64,000 bases of DNA from G963662655 sp963665015 (GCA_963665015.2 CAXXSY010000003.1:1240001-1304000); one strand, 5' to 3'. Numbered from the stretch's first letter, positions 9,441 through 18,147 are shown. Numbers and translations are program-made. The notes: generated by a model from the sequence alone, not told the origin.

Positions 9441-10130
9441 ATGAAAATCTGGATTCTATTTCTTTTGTTTGCTGTTTCTATTGGATTGTCGGCAGTCGGT
9501 TTCTCGTTCGGGCCGGAGTTTGGTTACGAGTTCGGCGATGCGACCTATACGTATGACTATGACTGGGATGATGATTACGACTACGACTACGACGATACAT
9601 GGGATGACTCTTTTGAATCAAGCAGTTGGCGGCTAAGTTTCGTAATTGACTCGAATATCAGTAAATACAATCTGATTAACTACCGTGCTCGGGTTGGATA
9701 CGGGCAGCTTGACAGAACCTACGATTCGACTGACTGGGATCAAACGTATAACGTGATTTCGACCGAACATTCCATCGGGTTCGGGATCGTCCGAAAGGAT
9801 AATCTCAGGATGTGGATTGGTCCGTCTTTCGAACTCGACTTTATGTTTTACGAAGATGAGCACGACTATGATACTTATTCGATAGAAGAAGATTCATTCC
9901 TTTTCGGGTTCGGATTTGGACCGACGTTCGGCGTCAATATTGTCCCAACCCAGAGGTTTGCACTGGCTATGGAAGTCGGGGTGAAGGTTGGGTTCCAGTT
10001 CGGGTATATCGATTATTATTATGAGGATCACGACGGATACTACGATGACGATTTGTATGCCGACATCGAATCGACAAGCTTCATGCTTACTTTCAAGGCA
10101 TTTCCGATGCTGCTAGCTGGCGAATTTTAA
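9441..10130 (+). CDS. Outer-membrane beta-barrel family protein, paralogue 1
   Basis: A 229-residue exported protein of no family I recognise. The start is fixed by AGGAGG 5 nt before the ATG. A signal peptide (MKIWILFLLFAVSIGLSAVG) is followed by alternating amphipathic segments rich in Gly, Tyr and Phe (FSFGPEFGYEFG, FGFGFGPTFGVNI) and an aromatic C-terminal residue, all typical of an 8-10-stranded outer-membrane barrel. Near residues 31-55 a loop made almost only of Asp, Tyr and Trp could bind calcium. The core motif WRLSFVIDSN, a 6-residue gap, then NYRARVGYG is shared with the next three genes. First of four tandem relatives. Confidence 0.7.
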   Translation: MKIWILFLLFAVSIGLSAVGFSFGPEFGYEFGDATYTYDYDWDDDYDYDYDDTWDDSFESSSWRLSFVIDSNISKYNLINYRARVGYGQLDRTYDSTDWDQTYNVISTEHSIGFGIVRKDNLRMWIGPSFELDFMFYEDEHDYDTYSIEEDSFLFGFGFGPTFGVNIVPTQRFALAMEVGVKVGFQFGYIDYYYEDHDGYYDDDLYADIESTSFMLTFKAFPMLLAGEF

Positions 10131-10150
10131 TCGGATCATGCTTTTTCATG

Positions 10151-10178
10151 GCCCTGCCGCAAGCCGGTGGGGCTTTTT
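10151..10178 (+). terminator. Rho-independent terminator after paralogue 1
   Basis: GCCCTGCCG (10151-10159) pairs with CGGTGGGGC (10165-10173), with two G-T pairs and a 5-nt loop, followed directly by TTTTT. This shows that the tandem barrel genes are transcribed as separate units. Confidence 0.8.
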
Positions 10179-10229
10179 CCGTTTTATAAAGTCGCAGCCC
10201 GGGAGCAACGCCCTTCGGACAAACAATTA

Positions 10230-10241
10230 GCTTGACATAAT
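10230..10241 (+). promoter_or_regulatory. Second copy of the shared TTGACA-bearing motif
   Basis: Identical GCTTGACATAAT to that at 9374-9385, here 45 nt before the start of paralogue 2 and downstream of the terminator at 10151-10178. TTGACA is at 10232-10237. The repeated position suggests common regulation of the first two barrel genes. Confidence 0.4.
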
Positions 10242-10286
10242 GCAGATATCGGGGTCAGTTTTGAAGAAATGCGATAAGGAGGATAT

Positions 10287-10976
10287 ATGAAAATCTGGAT
10301 GTTGCTTCTTATGTTTATCGTTGCTATGGGATTATCGGCAGTCGGATTCTCGTTCGGGCCGGAGTTCGGCTTCGATTTCGGTCTCACACAGATCGATGCT
10401 TTCGACACCGAGGACGAGGATGATAACGTTGAAGACAGTGACGAGTTTGCTTCAAGTCAGTGGCGTCTTTACTTCATGATCGATTCCAATGTGAAGAAGT
10501 ACAACCTGGTGAATTACCGCGGCAGGATCGGGTACGGTCAGATCGAGAGGAACTACGACACGATGCCCTGGGACTATACCTACGACGTTATCTGCACGGA
10601 GCACACCGTCGGATTCGGAATGGTTCGCCGCGATAAGATGAGAATGTGGCTCGGACCTTCCATTCTGCTGGATTTCATGTTCTTCGACGAGGAAGAGAAT
10701 GATGATTATTATGGCACCGAGAGTACGGATTCCTTTGTCTTCGGATTCGGCGTAGGACCAACGTTCGGAATCAACTTCGTGCCGACGTCGAGATTCGCGA
10801 TCGGGATCGAACTGGCTTTCAAGTATAAATTTGAAGTGGGATCGATCAACTGGGAATATGAAACCGAGAGTTACTACGGTTATTCGGAAACCTATGATGA
10901 AAGCTCGGATATCATGTCCGACACGTACATGTTCACTTTCAAGGTATTCCCGATGCTCCTGGCCGGTGAGTATTGA
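10287..10976 (+). CDS. Outer-membrane beta-barrel family protein, paralogue 2
   Basis: A 229-residue exported protein closely related to the gene before it: the signal peptide is nearly the same (MKIWMLLLMFIVAMGLSAVG), followed by FSFGPEFGFDFG, then an acidic segment (DTEDEDDNVEDSDE), WRLYFMIDSN, NYRGRIGYG and FGFGVGPTFGINF. The ending FKVFPMLLAGEY parallels FKAFPMLLAGEF in paralogue 1. AAGGAGG precedes the ATG. A small integral outer-membrane barrel is inferred; function unknown. The acidic loop replaces the Asp-Tyr loop of paralogue 1, so the exposed loop is the fast-changing part. Confidence 0.7.
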   Translation: MKIWMLLLMFIVAMGLSAVGFSFGPEFGFDFGLTQIDAFDTEDEDDNVEDSDEFASSQWRLYFMIDSNVKKYNLVNYRGRIGYGQIERNYDTMPWDYTYDVICTEHTVGFGMVRRDKMRMWLGPSILLDFMFFDEEENDDYYGTESTDSFVFGFGVGPTFGINFVPTSRFAIGIELAFKYKFEVGSINWEYETESYYGYSETYDESSDIMSDTYMFTFKVFPMLLAGEY

Positions 10977-10995
10977 TCCATAAGAAAGATATTAC

Positions 10996-11026
10996 AAGCC
11001 CTGTCGTCGCTGGCGGGGCTTCTTTT
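10996..11026 (+). terminator. Rho-independent terminator after paralogue 2
   Basis: A 10-bp stem, AAGCCCTGTC (10996-11005) with GGCGGGGCTT (11012-11021), loop GTCGCT, followed by CTTTTC. It separates paralogue 2 from paralogue 3. Confidence 0.75.
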
Positions 11027-11089
11027 CATCCTTGCGATTCTCGAGATACTATTGTGTTTGAGTGCCTCAAATGGCAAAAAGGAGCTGTG

Positions 11090-11725
11090 ATGAAATTTCG
11101 GATATTCCTTCTAATGCTGACATTGTCAATTGGGTTGTCTGCTGTTGGTCTCTCAATTGGTCCGGAGTTCGGTTTTGATTTCGGGACTTCCGATATTGAC
11201 GTTTACAATAACAACAGAAGTAGCGATGACTTTGGATCGACCCAATGGCGCTTGAACATTATGGTTGATACGGGTGTGTGTAAATACGTTCGTGTGAACT
11301 ATCGTTGCAGGGTCGGATATGGGCAGATACACAGGACGTACGATTCACTTGATTGGGACTTGCTGTATGACGTGTTTTCGACAGAGCACTCCGTTGGAAT
11401 CGGCCTGATCCGTAAGAAGAATATGAGGTTGTGGCTGGGGCCTTCCATCCAATTGGAAATGATGTCCATGGAAGACAGTGAAACGGATGATCAGGATTAT
11501 GAAAATCTGAACGAATCTTCCGTTTTTGGAGTAGGTCTTGGTCCGACAGTGGGTTTTAACCTGAGAACCTCTGAGGAATTTGCGGTTGGAATGGAGCTTG
11601 GGTTCAAGTACAAGTTCGAGATCGGCGATATCACGTTAGCCGATGACCATATGGATATCATGTCAAATTGCTATATGATCACGTTCAAGGCATTCCCGAT
11701 CCTACTGGAAGGCGAATACTGGTAA
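11090..11725 (+). CDS. Outer-membrane beta-barrel family protein, paralogue 3
   Basis: A 211-residue exported protein of the same family. The in-frame reading continues upstream to 10973, but GGAG lies 6 nt before the ATG at 11090 and the signal peptide (MKFRIFLLMLTLSIGLSAVG) starts there, so 11090 is the start. It keeps LSIGPEFGFDFG, WRLNIMVDTG, NYRCRVGYG, FGVGLGPTVGFNL and a FKAFPILLEGEYW end. The acidic loop is shorter than in paralogues 1 and 2. It ends 72 nt before the fourth, divergent member. Function unknown. Confidence 0.7.
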   Translation: MKFRIFLLMLTLSIGLSAVGLSIGPEFGFDFGTSDIDVYNNNRSSDDFGSTQWRLNIMVDTGVCKYVRVNYRCRVGYGQIHRTYDSLDWDLLYDVFSTEHSVGIGLIRKKNMRLWLGPSIQLEMMSMEDSETDDQDYENLNESSVFGVGLGPTVGFNLRTSEEFAVGMELGFKYKFEIGDITLADDHMDIMSNCYMITFKAFPILLEGEYW

Positions 11726-11797
11726 CGTCTGAGTCGTGGCGCAAACTGAAACGTAGTTTAATCTGAACGCTATGCTTGTATATCGATTGAGGTATTT

Positions 11798-12475
11798 ATG
11801 CGAAAATGTCTGATGGTTCTGCTTATCGCTTCCATGTTCGGCTGTCTCGCGGCGGCCGGAATCGGAATCGGCGGCAATGCCGGTATGGATTATGGCTTGT
11901 ATGGCAATCTGATTACGCGGAGCATGAAAGGCTCGTCCTGGAACGCGAATCTCGTATGGGATTCGAACCTGATGCAGAACGACAAGCGGAACTTCCGCGT
12001 GAGAATCTGTTCTGGCAAACGGACCAGTAACTACTCGGGCGACAGCAATATCTTCGAATACTTCGTTCTGGAGCGGGTCAATTTCGACATGCTTTCGCTC
12101 GATACGACGCTTGGTTATCACGTTGCGCACGGAGAGCATTATCGCTTCTGGGCGGGCTTCAATTTCGGTGTCGAGCACGGGTACGCTTCCGGTCGGGCGT
12201 GGACCGGCGAGACAGTCTGGTCTGATCTCAAACAGTACGACTATACTGCTCATACGACCGGACTCAGCCTCGGGATGTCACTGGGATGGAATATCCCGAC
12301 CAGTTCGTCGTGGATCATGTCGCTCGAATTCACATTGCGTGGTACCATTGCGCTGAACGAATACGAGTTCAAACAGGTCGATGATCGCGATGAAAATCTT
12401 GAAGGAAAAACGACACGCGAGAACCGCATCGCGCTTATTTGCAATGTGATACCGTTCTATCGGTTTATGGAGTAA
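11798..12475 (+). CDS. Divergent fourth member of the barrel family
   Basis: A 225-residue exported protein with signal peptide MRKCLMVLLIASMFGCLAAAG. Overall similarity to the three genes upstream is low, but the core signature survives: W-N-A-N-L-V-W-DSN, then a 6-residue gap, then NFRVRICSG, followed by LGYHV and FWAGFNFG strands. It lacks the acidic loop and ends in FMEstop rather than an aromatic residue. GAGG precedes the ATG by 5 nt. It is probably an old duplicate with a changed role. A Cys near residue 15 of the signal region does not form a convincing lipobox. Confidence 0.6.
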   Translation: MRKCLMVLLIASMFGCLAAAGIGIGGNAGMDYGLYGNLITRSMKGSSWNANLVWDSNLMQNDKRNFRVRICSGKRTSNYSGDSNIFEYFVLERVNFDMLSLDTTLGYHVAHGEHYRFWAGFNFGVEHGYASGRAWTGETVWSDLKQYDYTAHTTGLSLGMSLGWNIPTSSSWIMSLEFTLRGTIALNEYEFKQVDDRDENLEGKTTRENRIALICNVIPFYRFME

Positions 12476-12523
12476 AATCAACTTCCGAATGTGCCGCTTG
12501 CGGCTTTTTTTGAATGTTGATTT
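12475..12523. repeat. Family A hairpin repeat, copy A1
   Basis: A single copy of the hairpin family described in the findings. Outer arms AAATCAAC (12475-12482) and GTTGATTT (12516-12523) are perfectly complementary, followed inwards by TTCCGAATGT and TTTGAATG arms. The inner hairpin is GCCG-CTTG-CGGC followed by seven T residues. The element starts on the last base of the stop codon of the gene ending at 12475. Confidence 0.7.
12493..12511 (+). terminator. Rho-independent terminator inside repeat A1
   Basis: GCCG (12493-12496), loop CTTG, CGGC (12501-12504), then TTTTTTT. It follows the fourth barrel gene by 18 nt. The terminator is the variable inner hairpin of repeat A1. Confidence 0.7.
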
Positions 12524-12608
12524 GTGAAGACTTGGATATGAGGCAATTTGTGGAGCTATCGTCGGTGAGTCGTAGGGAGAATCCCTCTGTGGTTGCTCAT
12601 ATAGAGAG

Positions 12609-12672
12609 GAGAGAGATGCGGACGGGGACGTCCGCGTTCCCAGGGGATGCCAAGCCGGAGCTTGGCGGACCG
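12609..12672. repeat. Family B repeat units (GC-rich palindromes)
   Basis: Two units in tandem: GATGCGGACGGGGACGTCCG (from 12615; a GCGGAC/GTCCGC hairpin) and GCCAAGCCGGAGCTTGGCGG (from 12650). The first recurs in opposite orientation at about 58072-58095 and 62996-63017, the second at 58116 and 58157. They lie downstream of the convergent genes ending at 12475 and 12727, where no coding is visible. Confidence 0.65.
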
Positions 12673-12726
12673 TAAGAAAAACGACCCACCGATTCGATGG
12701 GTCGCTGAAAGCAATATACACCGACT

Positions 12727-14070
12727 CTATTCCGTCAATTCCTTGATCGTCGATTTGCACAATTCGATAGATCGCTCGGGCGATTCGGATTCCGCATAGA
12801 CGCGAATGATCGGCTCGGTACCGGACTTGCGGATGTGAACCCAGTAGTCGTCGCCGATGATCTTCAGTCCGTCGGTGTGGTCGAGCTTCATCTCCGCGTA
12901 GATGCGTTCGGCCTTCTGCATGACCGGGTCGAGCATGTCCGGCGCGACCTCGATCTTCATCTTGCCGAAGTAGTAGCGCGGAATCTCGTTTGCCAGCTCG
13001 GAGATTTTCCTGTCCGTCTGCGCCATGTACGAGAGGATCAGCGCCATGCCGATGAACGCGTCACGGGTGTAGTGTACGTCCGGGCAGATGATGCCACCGT
13101 TGCCCTCGCCGCCGACGGGACTCTGGATTTCCTTCATCAGCTTGCCGACGTTGATCTCGCCGACCTTCGTCCTGTGAACCTTGACGCCGTGCTTTTCTGC
13201 GATGTCCTCGGAAGCCATCGATGAGGAGAGGTTGGTCACGATGTCGCCCTTCTTGTGCGAGAGGATGAACGACTCCGCCAGCAGAAGCGAGAATTCCTCG
13301 CCGATTGCCTGGCCGTCCTCGTTGATGATCGATAGCCGGTCTGCGTCCGGATCGGTCGCGAAGCCGATATCGCAGATTCCGAGACGTACAGCGTCCTCGA
13401 TCTGCGCGAGGTTCTCGTTGAGCGGCTCGGGCGGATGCGCAAAGATACCGGTCTGCTCGCAGTTGATTTCCATGATCCTACAGTTCAGTTGCTTCAGCAG
13501 CTCGTTTGCCATCACGCCGCCGGCGCCGTTTACGCAATCGATTGCGACGGAGAAATTTCGCTCCCGGATTGCGTCGATATCGATGTAGGGTACTGCGAGA
13601 ATTTTATCGATATGCCGCCGGATCGCCTGATCGTCGTGCGCGAAGGAGCCCATGTGATCCCACTCGGCATAGTAGATGGGGGTGTCGATCATGGCGAGGA
13701 ATTTTTGCGCCTTTTCGGGGTAGAGGAACAGCCCGTTGGAATCGACGAATTTCATGGCGTTCCACTGTGCCGGATTGTGGGACGCGGTGATGCAGATGCC
13801 ACCGGTCGCGTCGCTCTCTTCCACCGCCAGGAGTACGGTCGGTGTGGGAACGATACCGAGGTCGATCACCTCGCAGCCCACGCTCATCAAGCCGGATACC
13901 ACCGCGTGCAACATGGCCGGTCCGGTGCGGCGGGAATCTCGTCCGATAATGATTTTGCCGCGTTCCTGCATGATTCCGAAATGTGCGGCGTAGCGAAGCG
14001 CGATGTCGGGTGTCAGGGTTTCGCCATAGACGCCGCGGACACCGGATACGCTGGTCATTAATTTACTCAT
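12727..14070 (-). CDS. glmM: Phosphoglucosamine mutase / phosphohexomutase
   Basis: A 447-residue alpha-D-phosphohexomutase moving a phosphate between C1 and C6 of a hexose. The active-site Ser97 lies in TASHNP, the metal loop is DPDADR (about 240), the sugar-binding loop GGEGNGG and the phosphate-binding RKSGTEPIIRVYAES near the end. The GEGNGG loop is unlike the GEQSGH of proteobacterial GlmM and resembles, from memory, Bacteroidetes and archaeal enzymes, so GlmM is more likely than ManB but not certain. It overlaps the amidohydrolase gene by 4 bp (ATGA) with GGAG before the ATG, so it is translated with the hut-like genes. Confidence 0.85.
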   Translation of the reverse strand: MSKLMTSVSGVRGVYGETLTPDIALRYAAHFGIMQERGKIIIGRDSRRTGPAMLHAVVSGLMSVGCEVIDLGIVPTPTVLLAVEESDATGGICITASHNPAQWNAMKFVDSNGLFLYPEKAQKFLAMIDTPIYYAEWDHMGSFAHDDQAIRRHIDKILAVPYIDIDAIRERNFSVAIDCVNGAGGVMANELLKQLNCRIMEINCEQTGIFAHPPEPLNENLAQIEDAVRLGICDIGFATDPDADRLSIINEDGQAIGEEFSLLLAESFILSHKKGDIVTNLSSSMASEDIAEKHGVKVHRTKVGEINVGKLMKEIQSPVGGEGNGGIICPDVHYTRDAFIGMALILSYMAQTDRKISELANEIPRYYFGKMKIEVAPDMLDPVMQKAERIYAEMKLDHTDGLKIIGDDYWVHIRKSGTEPIIRVYAESESPERSIELCKSTIKELTE

Positions 14071-15236
14071 TGAATAGCTCCATACTTTATTTTGCCGTCG
14101 ATGATAACGGCGTCGATTCGATTTTCGTAAACGAAGGGGTCGTCGGAGAAGATGTTGAGATCGGCATCGGCACCCGGGAAGATGCCACCGATACGATGGG
14201 ACTGGCCCAGGATTTTCGCGGGGACGCTCGTAATGGACTTGAGTGCGGTTTCTCTGGAAAGCCCGTTTCGAACCGCCAGACGAACGTCGTCGAAGAGCGC
14301 GCCGGCCCGTTCGTAGGGCGCGTCCGTCATGACGGCGAATTCGATCCCCGCCTCCTCAAAGATGCGTGCCGTGTCCAGTCTGCGACCGCGCAGTTCCTGC
14401 TTGATCCCCGCCGAGTTGATCGGGCCCAGCACGACGTGCACCTTTTTCGATGCCAGCCAGTCCACGATCATCCAGCCCTGGGTCGCGTGCTCGATCACCA
14501 GATCGAGATCGAACTCCTCCGCGATGCGGATCGCCGTCTGGATGTCGTCGATGCGGTGCGCGTGGATGCGGATGGGTTTTTCGCGGTTCAGGACGCGGCA
14601 GAGGACTTCGAGCGATTCGTCTCGTGTGAAGAATTGCCCGGACTTCTTGCGCAGGTCGTACTGGATTGCGCTCAGGAATGCCTCGCGGATCAGCTTCACG
14701 ATTCCCATTCGCGATGAGGGTGTCGTTTGCAGCGAGGAATAATGTACCTTGGGGTTTTCACCGAGCGCGCATTTCAGTCCCGAAAAGTCGTCGATCAGCG
14801 TCTCTTCCAGGATCAGGCTTCCGTTTTTCACTAGCGTCATCTGTCCCGCGATCACGTTGGTCGATCCGGGCGAAACGCATTGCGCGGTAACGCCGTGCCG
14901 TAGCGCGTCCTCGAATCCTGCGTCGTCGGGCTTGATTCCGTCCAGCGCGCGAAGCAACGGTTGCACCGGGTCTCCGGGATTGTTGTTGTCCCGCCCGATA
15001 TTTCCTTCACCGACCTGGATCAGCCCCGTATGACTGTGCGCGTCGATGAATCCGGGCGTGACGTACTTCCCTGTCAGGTCGTATCGCGTGTAACCGTCCG
15101 GTATTTCGATATCCGTTCCGACCGCCACGATGGTGCCGTCGGCGACCAGGATCGTGCCGTTTTCGAGCGGTCTGTCATCGACAGCGGTATCGATGCGTGC
15201 GCCGGTGAGCGCGAACGATTTCCCGAGTTCAGTCAA
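14067..15236 (-). CDS. Amidohydrolase-superfamily metal-dependent hydrolase (imidazolonepropionase-like)
   Basis: A 389-residue TIM-barrel amidohydrolase. The metal ligands are visible: the beta-1 pair DAHSH (H67, H69), IRIHAHR, VIEHATQG and the final Asp in VMTDAP. Start is TTG at 15236 with only a weak Shine-Dalgarno, 8 nt after the hutU stop, so translation is probably coupled. Its position next to hutU suggests imidazolonepropionase, but the sequence fits the broader group of HutI-like amidohydrolases rather than classic HutI. It may act on another cyclic amide. Confidence 0.75.
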   Translation of the reverse strand: MTELGKSFALTGARIDTAVDDRPLENGTILVADGTIVAVGTDIEIPDGYTRYDLTGKYVTPGFIDAHSHTGLIQVGEGNIGRDNNNPGDPVQPLLRALDGIKPDDAGFEDALRHGVTAQCVSPGSTNVIAGQMTLVKNGSLILEETLIDDFSGLKCALGENPKVHYSSLQTTPSSRMGIVKLIREAFLSAIQYDLRKKSGQFFTRDESLEVLCRVLNREKPIRIHAHRIDDIQTAIRIAEEFDLDLVIEHATQGWMIVDWLASKKVHVVLGPINSAGIKQELRGRRLDTARIFEEAGIEFAVMTDAPYERAGALFDDVRLAVRNGLSRETALKSITSVPAKILGQSHRIGGIFPGADADLNIFSDDPFVYENRIDAVIIDGKIKYGAIQ

Positions 15237-15244
15237 ACCGGGCT

Positions 15245-17254
15245 CTATTCGCCAAACGTCTTATCGACAAGGTTTTGGACGAGATTGTCGTCGGCGAGGT
15301 ACGGCACGGTGATATGTCCTTCGCCGTGGTGTTTCTCGTTCCAGTCGCGTGCGGTCTTGATGGCGTTTTCGTTGCGTGCCCAGTTACGACGCGCCACGCC
15401 GCCCATCACATCCCAGGAGAGCCCGAGCTTGATGATGTTGTCGGCTTTCTTGCTGCCGTCGAGCACGATACCGTTGCCGCCGTTGCTGGCTCTGCCGATT
15501 CCGACACCGCCACCGTTGGAGAGCACGACCAGCGTCATGCCACGGGCGATGTTTCCGCCGAAGCACTGCACCGACATATCGGCGGTGACGTTGCTGCCGT
15601 CGTAGATGTTGGCTGTCTCGCGGAAGGGGGAGTCCGTGCCGGAGACGTCGTGGTGATCGCGCCCCAACATGACCGGGCCCAGTTTCCCACGGCGGATCAT
15701 CTCGTTGAATTTCAGCGCGATGCGAACGCGACCTTCCTCGTCGGCATAGAGGATGCGGGCCTTGGTTCCGACCACGAGCTTGTTCTGCTCGGCGGTGCGG
15801 ATCCAGTGGTAGTTGTCAAAGTCTTGCGGGCTGCGGTTCGGGTCGATGCAGTCCATGGCGAGATTGTCGGTCAGCTTGAGGTCTTCGTCCTTTCCGCTGA
15901 GGCATACCCAACGGAATGGACCGTAGCCGTTGTCGAAGCAGATCGGACCCATGATGTCCTCGACGTAGGAGGGCCAGATGAAGCCTTCGCTGGTATCGAC
16001 GCCGTTTTTCGAAATCGATCTCTCGCCGGCTTCGAAGATGGACGCCATGAAGCTGTTGCCGTAATCCCAGAAATGCGAACCTTTTTTCGTCAGTCGCTTG
16101 ATCACCTGGAAGTGGCGCAGCAGCGATTCATCGACCAGTTCCTTGAACTTCTCCGGGTCGTCGTTCATGATCCGGCGACCCTCGTCGAAGGTGACGCCTG
16201 CCGGTGTGTAGCCGCCCTCATAAACGGCGTGGCAGGAGGTCTGGTCGGAGATGAGCGGGATATCGATGTCGTGTTCGTCGATGTATTCGAGCAGATCGAC
16301 CACGTTGCCGTGGTAGGCGATGGACACGCTCTCGCCGCTCTTTTTATATTCATCGACCCACTGGAAGATTTGCTGAAGGTTGTCGGAGACTTTGCCGACC
16401 CAGCCCTGCGAGTGGCGCGTCTCGATGCGGCTGTACTCGACCTCGGCGATGATGCCGATGCCGCCGGCGATCTCGATGGCTTTCGCCTGAGCGCCGGACA
16501 TTCCACCCAGACCGCTGGTCGCGTAGCAGATGCCGGAGAGGTTCTTGTCGCTGGACAGACCGAGGTATTTACGAGCCGCGTTCAGCACCGTGATGTAGGT
16601 GCCGTGGACGATGCCCTGCGGACCGATGTACATCCATCCGCCGGCGGTCATCTGACCGTAATTGGTGCAACCCAGCGCGGTGAGCTTGCGGAAGTTCTCG
16701 GGATCGTCCCACTGACCCACCATCAAGCCGTTGGTGGAAACGACGCGTGGCGCGTCCGGCTTGGATGGGAACAGCCCCACCGGGTGACCGGAGGCGACGA
16801 CGAGCGTCTGGTCCTCGTTGATGATTTCCAGATATCGCTTGATGAGCTGATACTGCATCCAGTTCTGGCAGACCTGTCCCGTTTCGCCGTAGGTGACCAG
16901 TTCGTAGGGGTAGAGCGCGACGTTGAAATCGAGATTGTTGTCTATCATGACTTGCAGCGCGCGTCCCTCGACGGAGCCCTTGTAATGGTCGATGGGTCTT
17001 CCGCTGAGCTTTCCGGTGGGACGATAGCGGTAGCCGTAGATGCGTCCCATGGTCTTGAGCTCTTCCATGAATTCGGGGGCGAGGGTTTCGTGCAGCGATT
17101 CGGGGATGTATCTGAGGGCGTTTTTCAGCGCCAGCGCGGCTTCGCGTTTGTTGAGGTTGAATCCTCTGGATGGCGCTCTTCGGATGCCTGGTTCGAAAGT
17201 TTGTTTTTCCGGTAGTACGTCGGGTAATGTGATTTGTAGTGGCGCCTTGGGCAT
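15245..17254 (-). CDS. hutU: Urocanate hydratase, long form
   Basis: A 669-residue urocanase converting urocanate to imidazolone propionate in histidine breakdown. Family marks include GQMTAGGWMYIGPQGIVHG, the NAD-binding YATSGLGGMSGAQAKA, GRDHHDVSGTDSPFRET (the region of the catalytic Asp/Cys loop) and LSNGGGVGIGRASNGGNG. The common proteobacterial enzyme is about 555 residues; this is the longer type. AAGGAGG lies before the ATG. No hutH or hutG is in the window, so either the pathway is split or urocanate comes from outside. First of three tightly packed genes with the amidohydrolase and phosphohexomutase. Confidence 0.92.
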   Translation of the reverse strand: MPKAPLQITLPDVLPEKQTFEPGIRRAPSRGFNLNKREAALALKNALRYIPESLHETLAPEFMEELKTMGRIYGYRYRPTGKLSGRPIDHYKGSVEGRALQVMIDNNLDFNVALYPYELVTYGETGQVCQNWMQYQLIKRYLEIINEDQTLVVASGHPVGLFPSKPDAPRVVSTNGLMVGQWDDPENFRKLTALGCTNYGQMTAGGWMYIGPQGIVHGTYITVLNAARKYLGLSSDKNLSGICYATSGLGGMSGAQAKAIEIAGGIGIIAEVEYSRIETRHSQGWVGKVSDNLQQIFQWVDEYKKSGESVSIAYHGNVVDLLEYIDEHDIDIPLISDQTSCHAVYEGGYTPAGVTFDEGRRIMNDDPEKFKELVDESLLRHFQVIKRLTKKGSHFWDYGNSFMASIFEAGERSISKNGVDTSEGFIWPSYVEDIMGPICFDNGYGPFRWVCLSGKDEDLKLTDNLAMDCIDPNRSPQDFDNYHWIRTAEQNKLVVGTKARILYADEEGRVRIALKFNEMIRRGKLGPVMLGRDHHDVSGTDSPFRETANIYDGSNVTADMSVQCFGGNIARGMTLVVLSNGGGVGIGRASNGGNGIVLDGSKKADNIIKLGLSWDVMGGVARRNWARNENAIKTARDWNEKHHGEGHITVPYLADDNLVQNLVDKTFGE

Positions 17255-17264
17255 TCTTCCTCCT

Positions 17265-18086
17265 TTATTCGATCACACCGCTCTTGATGATCTGCTTCTT
17301 GTCCTGGTTCCCTTCCACCAGATATTCCTCGATCTTCTCGTCCAACATTTTGACGATCTCCAGCGAGAACGACTTGGTTAGCCCGTTCTTGGACTGACCG
17401 CGCAGCAGGTAGATGTTATCGATGTTCGAGTCTTCGAGCTCGGGGTAGAAGTTTTCGTCGATGGTCTCGGCGACGACGATGCTCTTGCATCGGTCGTGGC
17501 TTATCTTCGCGAGACGGGAGTAGTAATCGACGCGGATGAAGTGGTCTTCCATGAAGTTCCGGAAGGTGTGGAACAGCAGGATGGGGATGGTGATCTGGTA
17601 TTTGTTGAAATTGCGTCGTCCCTTGAGCCGGAATTGCAGGTCCAGTTGCTGGGATAGCAGCAGGATTTTCGGCGATTCGCGGAACTGCATGTTAGGCTGT
17701 TTGTCGGTGAAGAGGTTATTCTGGTAGAACCGCAGGTTCATGCAGAATCGCTGGTATCCCCAACGAATTCCGTTGTCCTCGAGCACGGGATGACGATTCA
17801 GCAGAATGGTGAGCAGGTCGTCCAGGTAGGCGACCGTGAAGATTTCGTGGTTCGTCTTGAAGCCGCTCTTCGTGTTGCGGTCGAAGCGGTATTTCGGGTT
17901 CTGCAATTCGAGGGAGAACTCGTTGAGCGCTTCGACGAATTCGCGCATTCCGGCTTTCCGTTGCGCGAGGTCTTCCGCCGCTTTATCGACCTTTTTCCAT
18001 TTGATCGTGATTGTGTTGAGGTACATTCGATTAATCGGATTCTTTTCCGATTTCAGATTCTTGCTCAAGATATCATTGAAGAACAT
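17265..18086 (-). CDS. Protein of unknown function
   Basis: A 273-residue soluble protein I do not recognise. It is rich in basic and aromatic residues, shows no signal peptide or membrane segment, and reads as mostly helical with an acidic and Lys-rich C-terminal third (IVKMLDEKIEEYLVEGNQ). AGGAG lies 7 nt before the ATG, which supports translation. It lies 61 nt after a ferritin-like gene and 10 nt before hutU, all on the same strand, so it is probably cotranscribed with both. Confidence 0.7.
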   Translation of the reverse strand: MFFNDILSKNLKSEKNPINRMYLNTITIKWKKVDKAAEDLAQRKAGMREFVEALNEFSLELQNPKYRFDRNTKSGFKTNHEIFTVAYLDDLLTILLNRHPVLEDNGIRWGYQRFCMNLRFYQNNLFTDKQPNMQFRESPKILLLSQQLDLQFRLKGRRNFNKYQITIPILLFHTFRNFMEDHFIRVDYYSRLAKISHDRCKSIVVAETIDENFYPELEDSNIDNIYLLRGQSKNGLTKSFSLEIVKMLDEKIEEYLVEGNQDKKQIIKSGVIE

Positions 18087-18147
18087 AGCGCTACTCCTGT
18101 GAATGGATGGATGAATCGATTGCCAGAAAGTTTCAGGCTTGCGCGGA

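Noticed and set aside
15275..17215. 646-residue open frame on the plus strand opposite hutU
   Set aside because: It is the mirror of a strongly coded hutU; the translation has no family motif and no Shine-Dalgarno. Similar mirror frames opposite other GC-rich genes (977-1936, 27698-28831, 48848-49837, 53639-54805, 54826-56238) were rejected for the same reason.
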